Assembly: GCA_037439425.1 (NCBI GenBank) | Contig: JBBIWA010000004.1 | Location: forward strand, 82,386-146,385 | DNA from: JBBIWA01 sp037439425 | GTDB taxonomy: Bacteria; Acidobacteriota; Blastocatellia; RBC074 | DNA length: 64,000 bases | Direction of reading: 5' to 3' | Shown here: piece by piece, positions 36,399 through 44,720 of the stretch | Layout of the letters: each line of letters opens with the position of its first letter | How positions within the stretch are numbered: position 1 is the stretch's first letter | Made by a program: the position numbers and the translations under genes | Notes under the pieces: generated by a model | Seen by the model: only the letters and a program-made list of their open reading frames with translations | Databases searched by the model: none | What the model was told of the DNA's origin: nothing

Positions 36399-37091
36399 AT
36401 GGTCAAACGCTTAATTACTCTGCTTGGTACAATCGCATTGGTTTGCCCGGCGCTCGGCGGGCAATCCTCTATTCAATCCTCCGACCTCATCATCCCAGAA
36501 GGCACCGAGATTCAGTTGACTTTACGCGATCCGCTTAGTTCCAAGCTCAGTGAAGTGGGCGACGAAGTGCTGGCTACGGTGCGCCGCGATGTGGTAGTCA
36601 ATGGGCGCACGCTGTTGCCGCAGGGCACTGAAGTCGTCGGGCGTGTGACTTTGGCCCGGCCAGCGCGGCGGCCTCTCAAGGGTGGTATGTTGCACCTCAC
36701 CTTTGAAAGAGTCAGGATGGAAGGCGGCGAGCAAAGGCTTTCAGCTGTAATCAAATCGGCCTCTGATTTCACGCGCGATGAAAAGGTGAAAGCCGACAGC
36801 GAAGGCACGCTCAAGGGGGGCGCCGGGGGCGGCCAAGTTTTGGAAAACCTCACTACTGCCGCAGCCATTGGCGGCATCGGCGCGACGATCATCATCCTGG
36901 CCAGTGCTGATCGCAATTCGATTGGCGGCTTGGGAGGTGTGGGCATCAGTCGTGGCGGTGCAGTCGCCGGCGCTTCTGTGCTTGGGGCCAGCGTCATCAC
37001 AGGCATTTTTCTGACCAAGGGGAAAGAGGTCAGGTTAGATGAAGGGGCGATCATTCGCTTGAAACTGGAGCGACCGCTGGCTATCGAATGA
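36399..37091 (+). CDS. Exported protein of unknown function with VirB10-like beta region
   Basis: This 230-residue protein has a signal peptide (about 1-21, LITLLGTIALVCPALGGQ). The mature part begins with IPEGTEIQLTLRDPLSSKLSEVGDEV and NGRTLLPQGTEVVGRVTLARPARR, which resembles the beta-domain logic of TrbI/VirB10-like proteins (a pore-ring component of type IV secretion), but no secretion gene is nearby. A Gly-rich hydrophobic region (about 140-205, GGAGGGQVLENL to ASVITGIFL) follows and could insert in a membrane. The end is RLDEGAIIRLKLERPL, a repeat of the starting type. Similar exported proteins occur singly in acidobacterial genomes. Function cannot be assigned. Confidence 0.7.
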   Translation: MVKRLITLLGTIALVCPALGGQSSIQSSDLIIPEGTEIQLTLRDPLSSKLSEVGDEVLATVRRDVVVNGRTLLPQGTEVVGRVTLARPARRPLKGGMLHLTFERVRMEGGEQRLSAVIKSASDFTRDEKVKADSEGTLKGGAGGGQVLENLTTAAAIGGIGATIIILASADRNSIGGLGGVGISRGGAVAGASVLGASVITGIFLTKGKEVRLDEGAIIRLKLERPLAIE

Positions 37092-37143
37092 GCTGGGTGT
37101 CAGTAGTCGCTGCGACCAATCTTCTTTAACTACACTCACCGAC

Positions 37144-37923
37144 ATGAGATTGAAAGATCGTGTGTGCATCATCACGGGCGGCGGCCGCGGGCTCGGCCGT
37201 GATATCGCTTTGGCTTTCGCGCGCGAAGGCGCGCACATTGTCGTTTGCGGCACAACCGAGAGCGCCCTCGCTTCAGTCGCAGCCGAAATTAAAGCCTCCG
37301 ATCGGCGTGCGTTACCTATCGTGGCTGACGTTTCAGATGAAGCAGCGGTTGCTCGCATGGTCTCAGCCGCAATCGCAGAATTCGGGCAGATCGATGTGCT
37401 GGTTAACAACGCCGGCATCATCGGCCCAACGGCAGTGGTGACTGAGATCAGGCGTGAAGATTGGGATCAGACCATCGCTGTTAACCTGACCGGAGCGTTT
37501 CTCTGCGCGAAGGCGGTGCTCCCGCATATGGCCAGGCGAGGCCAAGGCAAAATCATCAACATCGCTTCGGTCGCCGGGCACATCGGCTATGCGATGCGCA
37601 GCCCGTACTGCGTCTCAAAGTGGGGAATGATCGGTCTCAGTCGCACGCTCGCGCTAGAGTGGGGAGCTTACAACATTCAGGTCAATACTATCTCACCCGG
37701 CCCTGTGCGCGGCGAGCGTATGGAAGAGGTCATCCGGCGCCGGGCTGCCCAATCGGGTCGCTCCCTCGAAGAGACGAGGCGCGAATACACTTCGCGGCTC
37801 GCGCTTGAACGTTTTGTCGAGCCAGATCATGTGGCAGCGACGGCTGTCTTTCTGGCTTCGAGCGAAAGCGATAGCATCACAGGCGAGACGATTATGGTCT
37901 CGTCAGGCTATGGACTTGCCTGA
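37144..37923 (+). CDS. Short-chain dehydrogenase/reductase (FabG-like)
   Basis: This 259-residue classical SDR has the cofactor loop TGGGRGLGRDIA (residues about 11-22), NNAGIIG, the catalytic Ser in NIASVAGH, and the YCVSK catalytic Tyr-x3-Lys (about residue 157). The stretch GPVRGERMEEVIRRRAAQSGRSLEETRREY is a substrate loop typical of family members that act on 3-oxoacyl or sugar/alcohol substrates. The precise substrate is unknown. A carboxymuconolactone-decarboxylase-like gene follows 71 bp downstream on the same strand, suggesting a shared small catabolic operon. Confidence 0.9.
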   Translation: MRLKDRVCIITGGGRGLGRDIALAFAREGAHIVVCGTTESALASVAAEIKASDRRALPIVADVSDEAAVARMVSAAIAEFGQIDVLVNNAGIIGPTAVVTEIRREDWDQTIAVNLTGAFLCAKAVLPHMARRGQGKIINIASVAGHIGYAMRSPYCVSKWGMIGLSRTLALEWGAYNIQVNTISPGPVRGERMEEVIRRRAAQSGRSLEETRREYTSRLALERFVEPDHVAATAVFLASSESDSITGETIMVSSGYGLA

Positions 37924-37994
37924 AGGAGAGCGCAGCCTGGCGACCTGCTGGTCTCCTCAGGTGTATGCTTCAAAGCACGTTCGCTCCACCGCTT

Positions 37995-38390
37995 ATGATG
38001 AGCGATGAAAACAAAACCAGCCAGGCGCGCAAGCAAGGTTTGAAGCTCATCGAAGAGATGCTCGGCCAGGAGCGCGCCGAACAGATCCGCCAAGCTTGGA
38101 CAGCGCTCAGTCCTGATTTCGAGCGCTACGTGGTTGAGTTTCTAGCCGGTGAAGTATGGAGCCGTCCGGGTCTGGATCGAAAGATCAAAAGCCTATGCAC
38201 GATTGCAGCGCTCGCAGCGCTGGGACGGCCACAAGGACTGGAACTGAACATTCGCATGGCGCTGCGCAACGGAGCCACTCAGCAAGAGATCATCGAAACG
38301 CTGTTACACATTGCGCCGTATGCTGGATTCCCTGCCTGCTGGGAAGGTCTAACCATTGCCTACAAGGTCTTCAACGAAGAGGGCGAGTGA
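37995..38390 (+). CDS. Carboxymuconolactone decarboxylase-family protein (PcaC-like)
   Basis: From ATG 37995 this product has 131 residues. The CMD fold shows in DRKIKSLCTIAALAALGRPQGLELNIRMALRNGATQQEIIETLLHIAPYAGFPA (about 60-113), which matches the PcaC-type pattern with GRP and HIAPYAGFPA. The N-terminus is a helical lead-in. Family members include 4-carboxymuconolactone decarboxylase and AhpD-like peroxidase partners. Only one Cys (in SLCTIAAL) is visible rather than a CxxC pair, which argues against an AhpD role. Start choice is between 37965, 37995 and 37998. It is co-directional with the SDR and precedes the terminator at 38698. Confidence 0.85.
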   Translation: MMSDENKTSQARKQGLKLIEEMLGQERAEQIRQAWTALSPDFERYVVEFLAGEVWSRPGLDRKIKSLCTIAALAALGRPQGLELNIRMALRNGATQQEIIETLLHIAPYAGFPACWEGLTIAYKVFNEEGE

Positions 38391-38498
38391 TGCACTTTTA
38401 TCATTGATGAGCCGCCGCCTCGTCGCGCACAGTCTCAATCCTCCGGCGCAAGGTGAAGACTGATAGGCAAAGCTTGGATGTGACTGCTATGCTCGATT

Positions 38499-38678
38499 AT
38501 GATTCGCACAATGTCTCCTAAGTGGGAATTTGAACAGTTGAACGAGCCAGCACAACCATGGCCTGATCTAGCCAGCGAAGCTTTGCAGCGCTTGTTTGCG
38601 CAAAACCATGAGCTCCATCGAACTACCCGAACAAATCATCAATCGGCCACTATTCCTAATCTGCGCCCCTTGGAATAA
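38499..38678 (+). CDS. Possible small protein (59 aa), unknown
   Basis: The frame runs from ATG 38499 (or 38511) to TAA 38678 and encodes up to 59 residues with no Cys and no membrane segment. It contains WEFEQLNEPAQPWPDLASEAL, a plausible soluble composition, and ends 20 bp before the strong terminator hairpin at 38698-38741. No convincing Shine-Dalgarno sequence was seen. It fills most of the 413-bp gap after the carboxymuconolactone-decarboxylase gene. It may simply be a chance frame. Confidence 0.25.
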   Translation: MIRTMSPKWEFEQLNEPAQPWPDLASEALQRLFAQNHELHRTTRTNHQSATIPNLRPLE

Positions 38679-38697
38679 GCCGCAAGACCGAGCAGAC

Positions 38698-38741
38698 AAA
38701 AATCAGCGGGAGCAAGCCTGAGCTTGTTCCCGCTGATTTTT
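38698..38741. terminator. Bidirectional intrinsic terminator
   Basis: A 20-bp stem (arms 38698-38717 and 38722-38741, one G-U-type mismatch) closes on a four-base loop. The arms end in A5 and T5, so it works as an intrinsic terminator in both directions. It lies between the plus-strand SDR/PcaC-like operon and the minus-strand TonB receptor, exactly where it is needed. Confidence 0.9.
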
Positions 38742-38803
38742 GCCTTCGCTGTTTGCCGAGAAAGCAGTGGCGAGCAAGTGCCCACTACCCGCTGACCCTG
38801 CGC

Positions 38804-41800
38804 CTAGAAATAGAAGCGCGCGCCAAACTGCACCTGAAGCGGGGCGCCAGGGTTATTGCTCTGGATGAAGTTGCCGTTGGCGTCCTTGATCTTCAGGAAA
38901 TTCGGATTGGTCGGCGGGCCAAATCCGCAATTGGCTGGCACAGGTGAGGCACAGTAGTTGGTCACTGTGCTACCGCTCAGCTCTATGTTATCGAGGTTGA
39001 AGAGATTGAAGAACTCGGCGCTGAAGACCAATTTGCGTTGCTCACCGAAGCGGAAGCTCTTCTGCACGCGCAGATCAATATCATAGAGCGCGCGGTTGCG
39101 GAAGCTATTACGCCTGAAGGATACTCCCGGCGCGCTGTAGGGGCGGTCCGGGCCACCTCGGTCCCCATTAGCATCAAAGCCCATCGTGGGATCGATCGGG
39201 CGCCCTGACCGGAGCCGAATAGCACTTGACACTTCAAAGCCAGCCGGGAGGAAGAAGACCGGATTGGCCACGAACTGGTGACGGCGATCCAGCCGAGCGT
39301 AGCCGAATTCAGGACCGAAGTTAAAGGCATTGTCGTACTGCACGCCTGTAGCATCGCGTTCATTGTCGTCATCCGAAAGCGACCTGGACAGAGTATAGAA
39401 AGCGCTGAACTGGCCCCAGTTACGACGGAACTGAGCGCGCACCGTCATGCCCTGATAGACTGAGCGGGCTGAAGATTCGCGCAGCCAGATACTATTGAGA
39501 GATGGGATAGGACGCGACTGCGCGCGACTGACCAGTCCAAAGAAGGGGCGTTGCGCCGGATCAGTAGAGGTCGAGCGCAAGATCGGCGTGGGCAAGTTAA
39601 GGTCGCGGTTGCGCTGCAGGTGGATCGTGTTGACCTGGCTGTAATCAATCCCGACCGTGAACCCCCTACTGAGTTCTCGTTCGATACCACCGCCCCACTG
39701 ATAGGAACGCGGATTCTTATAATCATTGTCCCAGGCCAGGACGTTCACCCCCGTGAATGGATTGAAGGGCAGCCCCAGAGCCTGAGCCACTGACTGAACC
39801 TGCTGGATGGTCAAAACCGGCAACTTGTCAAGCGTGAAGTTGTTGAGATCAACCCCAATCTGTTTCAATTGGCAGTAAACCGTGTTGCAATTGCGCAGCG
39901 GATTGCCCGCAGGCAAAGAACGGACATCCAGCGGAAGCTGAATCGAGACATCTCCCGGCGGAACGCGGAAGTTGTTCAGCGGTGCGGCAAACAGTAGCCC
40001 AGGCGTGCGGGCATAATAGATGCCGCCGAAGCCGCGAATCACCGTTCTGGAATCATTGAACGGATCCCAGGCAAATCCAACCCGCGGCCCGAATTGATCG
40101 GTGTTATCCGGGATGAAACTCGGATCCACCGTATGCCCTGAAGGGAAGCGGAATCCGCGCACCAGATTGACCAGAATATCATTGTTGGTTACTGGCGCCG
40201 GATTGAACTGGCCTTCCCAACGCAAGCCATAATTGAGCGTGAAGTTTGGGCGGATGCGCCAGGCATCCTGCACGTAGAGAGCGAACTCATCCATTGAAAA
40301 ATCGAGCCGCCCGTTGCCGATAGCGCGCCGATAGGTCACGCTTGCCGAGTCAAACCGGTTGGGTGTCGGGCCACCCAGCGAAAGGATCTCAAGCAGCGTT
40401 TCGGTATTGGTCCCGGAGATGCTGAAGGCTCCGAACTGGTTGAAGGCGAACGTCTGGTCAATAAAGATGTGATTGACCTCCGCGCCGAACTTCATGGTGT
40501 GATTGCCTGCAATCCAGGTCAGGTTGTTGTAGATCTGAACGCGCCAGTCGAACTGGGTGGTGGGCAAGAAGCTCACCGTGCCGAAGTTGCCGATTGCATT
40601 AGACACAGTTGGGGATTGAGCATTGGCCAGGCGTGGCCGCTCTTCGCGCGAATATTGCGCGCGCAGCTCGTTGACCAGATTGGTTCTAAAGAAGCTGGTG
40701 TACTGGCCAACGGCCGTCTTGGTGTTATCCTTCTCAGTTCCATTGTTGGAAAGAGCGCTGACGGTGGAAGGGAACAATTGATTCCCAGTAGCATTGGCAT
40801 TGAGCGCCTCGTTTCTGCTCTGGTTGTAACGGACATTGAAGCGATTCGCTTCGTTGAACTGATAGTCAAACCGAATAAGGAAAGCGATCGCATCGTTGGT
40901 TTGATCAAAGGGGGTTTCAAGCGATTTGTAGAAGTTAAAGGCTTCTTGCGAATTGGCTGTCGGCGTGAAACCAACCAGCCGGTTAAAGAGCACCTGGCGC
41001 GGATTGGTGAACTCCTGTTGCTCGTAAGAGCCGAAGAAGAAAGCCCGGTCGCGCTTGAACGGCCCACCAAATGAACCACCCCACTGTTGCTGCGTCGGCG
41101 CAGCGACTTGATCAAAAGCGTTCTTCTTTGCCAATTCGCGATGGCGAATCAGGTAAAAAGCTGAGCCGTGGAATTCGTTGGTTCCGGACTTGGTCACTGC
41201 GGTGACCACGCCGCCGGTGGAACGACCAAACTCAGCCGAGTAACCGGCAGCCACCACCTGGAACTCCTTGATGGATTCCTGCGGAATCGTAAAGGCAGTA
41301 TTCGAGCGCTCGCCGCCACGGATGCCGCCGAAGAAGGGTTGATTGTAATCCACCCCGTCAATGTTGATGTTGGAGTTGATGCCGCGCTGGCCCACGAGCG
41401 AAATCTGGCCGCGCTGCGGATCGACCTGCGCTGTCGGCGTCAGGGTCACGAAATCCTGGAAGCGCCGGCCATTGATCGGCAGATTATTGATCGCTACTTC
41501 ATTGATCAATGCATCCGGCTCGGAGCGGGTTGTCTGAATGGCCTCAGCCGTGATGACGACCGTCTCCTGGACACTGCCCACGCCCAGGGAGAAGTTGGCA
41601 TCTGTGACACGGCCCACAGCTACTTCGATATTGCTGAGCGTAGCTTTAGCAAAGCCGCTGGCCTCTGCTGAAACAGTGTAGGTGCCAGGCGGCAGGAGCA
41701 CAATGCGATATAAGCCATCCGCGCTGGTTGTCACAGTGCGCTCAAATCCAGTCTGGGTATTTGAGGCTTTCACGGTGGCATTGGGAATGGCCGCTCCCGC

Positions 41801-41935
41801 ACTATCGCGCACTGCCCCGGCGATTTGACCAGTGCTAGCCTGTGACTGTGCCACGACCTGGTTGGTGCCGAAAGCGAAGCAAAGGGCAAGAAGCGTCATT
41901 GCGTAGACTAACTGATACAAGGTTCGCTTACACAT
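38804..41935 (-). CDS. TonB-dependent receptor, Oar-like, with carboxypeptidase regulatory-like N-terminal domain
   Basis: This is an outer-membrane TonB-dependent transporter of the Oar-like type abundant in Acidobacteria. From ATG 41935 it has 1043 residues; AGAGAGG precedes it. Layout: signal peptide (MCKRTLYQLVYAMTLLALCFAFG, ending near QVVAQ), a carboxypeptidase-regulatory-like beta domain (GQIAGAVRDSAGAAIPNATVKASNTQTG to ATLSNIEVAVGRV), a plug (VVITAEAIQTTRSEPDALINEVAINNLPINGRRFQDFVTLTPTA with DGVDYNQPFFGG) and a long C-terminal barrel ending in QVQFGARFYF, a typical terminal Phe. Substrate is unknown, perhaps polysaccharide or a large chelate. It stands alone behind a bidirectional terminator. 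Confidence 0.93.
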   Translation of the reverse strand: MCKRTLYQLVYAMTLLALCFAFGTNQVVAQSQASTGQIAGAVRDSAGAAIPNATVKASNTQTGFERTVTTSADGLYRIVLLPPGTYTVSAEASGFAKATLSNIEVAVGRVTDANFSLGVGSVQETVVITAEAIQTTRSEPDALINEVAINNLPINGRRFQDFVTLTPTAQVDPQRGQISLVGQRGINSNINIDGVDYNQPFFGGIRGGERSNTAFTIPQESIKEFQVVAAGYSAEFGRSTGGVVTAVTKSGTNEFHGSAFYLIRHRELAKKNAFDQVAAPTQQQWGGSFGGPFKRDRAFFFGSYEQQEFTNPRQVLFNRLVGFTPTANSQEAFNFYKSLETPFDQTNDAIAFLIRFDYQFNEANRFNVRYNQSRNEALNANATGNQLFPSTVSALSNNGTEKDNTKTAVGQYTSFFRTNLVNELRAQYSREERPRLANAQSPTVSNAIGNFGTVSFLPTTQFDWRVQIYNNLTWIAGNHTMKFGAEVNHIFIDQTFAFNQFGAFSISGTNTETLLEILSLGGPTPNRFDSASVTYRRAIGNGRLDFSMDEFALYVQDAWRIRPNFTLNYGLRWEGQFNPAPVTNNDILVNLVRGFRFPSGHTVDPSFIPDNTDQFGPRVGFAWDPFNDSRTVIRGFGGIYYARTPGLLFAAPLNNFRVPPGDVSIQLPLDVRSLPAGNPLRNCNTVYCQLKQIGVDLNNFTLDKLPVLTIQQVQSVAQALGLPFNPFTGVNVLAWDNDYKNPRSYQWGGGIERELSRGFTVGIDYSQVNTIHLQRNRDLNLPTPILRSTSTDPAQRPFFGLVSRAQSRPIPSLNSIWLRESSARSVYQGMTVRAQFRRNWGQFSAFYTLSRSLSDDDNERDATGVQYDNAFNFGPEFGYARLDRRHQFVANPVFFLPAGFEVSSAIRLRSGRPIDPTMGFDANGDRGGPDRPYSAPGVSFRRNSFRNRALYDIDLRVQKSFRFGEQRKLVFSAEFFNLFNLDNIELSGSTVTNYCASPVPANCGFGPPTNPNFLKIKDANGNFIQSNNPGAPLQVQFGARFYF

Positions 41936-42359
41936 ATGTGGCCTCTCTTGATGAAAATAGGATCTCTGGTTCTGAACGCTCACCGGCAAGACTGCCAGTA
42001 ACGCCCAAGACGTTGACGATCTTTCATCCCAGCCAGTCGGCTTTATGTATGATTGCTCTACCTACGTGATCATAGCGCTTGAGGACAACAGGCGGATAAG
42101 GCTTGCCTGAGACGAGTTATGTCCTCATACTTGTCGAAACTTGAGTATGGATACTAAATCAGTCAATAGCAGTAGTCAAGTTAAGTTTTTGAAAAGCAGC
42201 AATTCTCGCTCAACCCGAAGCGCAAGCCCCCAGTGTGTTACTTGTGTGCCTCATTTAGTCAGATAGCGCACTGATCGCAGAATATTTTAGACAATAGCGG
42301 CAGAGTGGACGGCTGCCGCCGAGCTTCGAGGAAGCTTGCTTGCCCGCAAGTGGGCTCCG

Positions 42360-42457
42360 GTACCGCTGATTGAAACGTGGGCCGTTTCGTTGCAATGGCG
42401 AGAGAAACATCAACGAGGTGTACCGTTAAAAAGTACCGCTGATTGAAACGTGGGCCG
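42360..42457. repeat. Two-copy repeat of GTACCGCTGATTGAAACG type
   Basis: A 25-base unit starting GTACCGCTGATTGAAACG and continuing TGGGCCG occurs at 42360-42384 and again at 42433-42457, 73 bp apart. ATTGAAAC is a common 3' end of CRISPR repeats and 73 bp fits a repeat-plus-spacer unit. The bases upstream of GTACCGCTG are not conserved between the copies and no cas genes are visible, so I call it only a repeat. Confidence 0.6.
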
Positions 42458-42766
42458 CTTCGCCGTCATCTTTCTACGCTCGCTGCGTAGCGGAGCGTTG
42501 CCTGATTAAGAACTGTTGGGTTCTCTGCTCAAATGCCACAACCACAATGCTGCGAGAGCTCTCCACGACGAGCTTGGAAAGACCTACCCACAAGACTGTC
42601 CACAAGGAGCGCAGCGATTGGCCTGCAGGAGACTTCTGATATAGCCGAGCGGCGCGCCTCAAACACCTTGGGCGCTAAACACGCCAGCTCACCGAGAGCA
42701 GGTAAAAGAGCATCAAGAGCTTGGGGCTGGGAAGTAAGCATAATTGTGTTCCCATTCATAGCCGTG

Positions 42767-42998
42767 GGGTGCACGATTGTAGGGTGAAAAAGGAGTAAGG
42801 ATCGGTGGTGAGCCCCGGTGGGGCCTCAGATGATAGCGAGTCTGAGCCAGGGCGGGTGGGTCCAAGTCTGGAGAGGCTGAGGCTGCCCCGGCCGGGGCTG
42901 GTGGGATAGTGGGCGAGAGCTTCCTCTCCACCAGCGCCCCTAGCGGGGCTAAGGCTTCAACCGATCTTCTTTTGACCCTACAATCGTGACGTGCACCC
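42767..42998. mobile_element. MITE-like element B, copy 1 (inverted relative to copy 2)
   Basis: A 232-bp non-coding element with terminal inverted repeats: the left end reads GGGTGCACGATTGTAGGGT and the right end is its complement with a four-base insertion (ACCCTACAATCGTGACGTGC). It is flanked by ATAGCCGTG (42758-42766) and ATAGCCATG (42999-43007), an 8/9 match as expected for a target duplication. Inside are several GCCCC-n-GGGGC hairpins. It carries no transposase, so it would need one in trans. Copy 2 is at 43812-44049. Confidence 0.8.
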
Positions 42999-43210
42999 AT
43001 AGCCATGCTTCTTGTGGACTTTGAACTGAAAGCCTCTCGATTCGAGAACGTGGAAGCCTGATGATCTGAGCCGCCTTCTCTCAGGTCACTTCCAAGTGCG
43101 GTCAGCCACGAGTTGTGATAGATCAGCTTACCTTCCCCGTTGCGGGAGGGTGGGACTTATGGCGCCCCGCGCTCGACAAAGCGGTGCCTGAACTGTATCA
43201 CCCAATTCAA

Positions 43211-43383
43211 GAGGCCACGGCCTTGCGCCGTGGAGTTTCACGTTTATGGCTACACACGCAGGCAGGATCATTTTGAGAGGCCACGGCCTTGCGCCGTGGA
43301 GTTTCACGTTTATGGCTACACACGCAGGCAGGATCATTTTGAGAGGCCACGGCCTTGCGCCGTGGAGTTTCACGTTTATGGCT
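43211..43383. repeat. 66-bp tandem repeat array with hairpin, three copies
   Basis: Units start at 43211, 43277 and 43343 with an exact 66-bp period. Each contains a hairpin (CCACGGC, loop, GCCGTGG). Because 66 is a multiple of three, frames stay open through the array on both strands, but neither product resembles a protein and the hairpin arms are the best-conserved part. The same array in inverted orientation is at 63837-64000. Confidence 0.92.
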
Positions 43384-43490
43384 AACATCGGCGTTTTTTC
43401 CTAAACGCTCTCAATTCGCGGTTACAGTAGCGAGGATCGTGAGACTCCTCTTTGAATTTCGGATTGCGAATTGCGAATTGCGGATTTGCC
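43384..43490. repeat. Array-flanking repeat shared with the 63.7-kb locus
   Basis: Directly after the 66-bp array, a stretch including TTTTTTCCTAAACGCTCTCA, AATTCGCGGTTACAG, GTGAGACTCC and AATTTCGGATTGCGAATTGC is found again, reversed, at 63671-63836 in the same order. The two loci therefore share a composite element of at least 250 bp, not just the tandem array. Confidence 0.85.
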
Positions 43491-43754
43491 AGCCGGGCGA
43501 CAGCTTGCTGTGATCGGTTGGGTTCTTTTTTCAGCCCGCGCACGCGGGCAACAGCATAGAGCCTGGGGTGACTTGTGGATTGCGAATTGCGGATTTGCCA
43601 GCCGGGCGACAGCTTGCTGTGATCGGTTGGGTTCTTTTTTCAGCCCGCGCACGCGGGCAACAGCATAGAGCCTGGGGTGCCAACCCCAGGAAAGAGCAAC
43701 CACCCAATCAAACAAGCCCGCGCACGCGGGCAACAGCATAGAGCCTGGGGTGCA
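43470..43754. repeat. 109-bp tandem duplication with GCCCGCG hairpins
   Basis: A segment starting GGATTTGCCAGCCGGGCGAC occurs at 43482 and again at 43591 (period 109 bp). Each copy ends with the palindrome GCCCGCGCACGCGGGC followed by AACAGCATAGAGCCTGGGG. A third partial copy of this tail lies at 43716-43754. No frame here resembles a protein. Confidence 0.85.
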
Positions 43755-43811
43755 AGCCCCAGCAGCGAGCTTGATGCCCACCAAGTCCTACTTGGCGCAC
43801 CAGCTTAAATA

Positions 43812-44049
43812 GGGTGCACGTCACGATTGTAGGGTCAAAAGAAGATCGGTTGAAGCCTTAGCCCCGCTAGGGGCGCTGGTGGAGAGGAAGCTCTCGCCCA
43901 TCATCCCACCTGCCACGGCCGGGGCTGCCTTAGGCTCTACAGACCTGGAGCCACCCGCCCTGGCTCAGACTCGCTATCATCTGAGGCCCCCACCGGGGCT
44001 CACCACCGATCCTTACTGCTTTTTCACCCTACAATAAAGACGTGCAACC
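43812..44049. mobile_element. MITE-like element B, copy 2
   Basis: A 238-bp copy of the element at 42767-42998 in the opposite orientation. It starts GGGTGCACGTCACGATTG and ends with a CACCCTACAATAAAGACGTG segment plus CAACC. It is flanked by a perfect 9-bp duplication, GCTTAAATA, at 43803-43811 and 44050-44058, strong evidence for transposition. The two inverted copies bracket the tandem-repeat island at 43.2-43.8 kb. Confidence 0.88.
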
Positions 44050-44058
44050 GCTTAAATA

Positions 44059-44720
44059 TTGACAGTTGCAGCATTCTGCGGTACCGTAAGTGCCACGGCT
44101 CAGAGAAAGCAAAGACTAGCGGTCAGTCTTTGCCCAATGACCACAACAGGCGCGTTGTAGTAGCCGTCGTCATCCTTCGTTGCCCCATCGGCTGCTCATT
44201 TTGCCTCTGGTTGCTGAAGCATCAGTCAACGGCTCCGGCCCTAGTGCCGTTGATAACTCTTCCGTGAGGTAGCAAACTCCGCAGCTTGTGGTCATCTAAC
44301 CTTCGGCTTGAGCCGGACGTGGGACCGGCCGCGTCACAATAACTTAAGTGTGTAGAATCGGTCATCAGCAGTAAATGCTCAGGGCCTGGTGTGCAAAAGC
44401 CTCCTCTGATGGTCTTTGAAATCACACCACGCGACCAAGTGAGGGGTGTCAGTAGCCCAAGCGTCAGCCTTAGCGGTAGCTCCCCTAGCCCTTCTCGACA
44501 GTTGGGCTATTGACATGTCGTGGCCGGGTTTTCAACGACTATGAGAGGAGAGAACTTTAGCTCAGGCTTTAGACCTGAACCAAACTGATGCCGGGATGGA
44601 AAGAGGCCCCAATTGCTGATCGGCCTGTCAACAACCAATACATCAAACATCAAGCAGGCTTGGAGAAGCAGGCGGTCACAGAGATGCTTCTTGTTGCCCT
44701 GAAAGTGGAGCTTAAGACCT
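44059..44720. other. Intergenic region without recognised features
   Basis: This stretch, the right end of the 2.8-kb gene-poor repeat island (41936-44720), has only short unsupported frames. I considered an RNA regulatory element near 44370-44440 because of a GCAAAAGCCTCC string but could not fold it into a known riboswitch. Confidence 0.5.

Noticed and set aside
42713..43006. Minus-strand 97-residue frame over MITE-B copy 1
   Set aside because: It is a translation of repeat DNA with palindromic G/C stretches, shows no family motif, and is not preserved in copy 2.
43128..43388. Frames on both strands with an almost exact 22-residue repeat
   Set aside because: They arise because the repeat is 66 bp long. 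The arms of the hairpin are conserved at DNA level, and the predicted residues change freely between the two loci.
44370..44440. GCAAAAGCCTCC word that recalled the GEMM (c-di-GMP) riboswitch
   Set aside because: The surrounding stems and tetraloop receptor of that riboswitch cannot be traced, and the string alone is too short.
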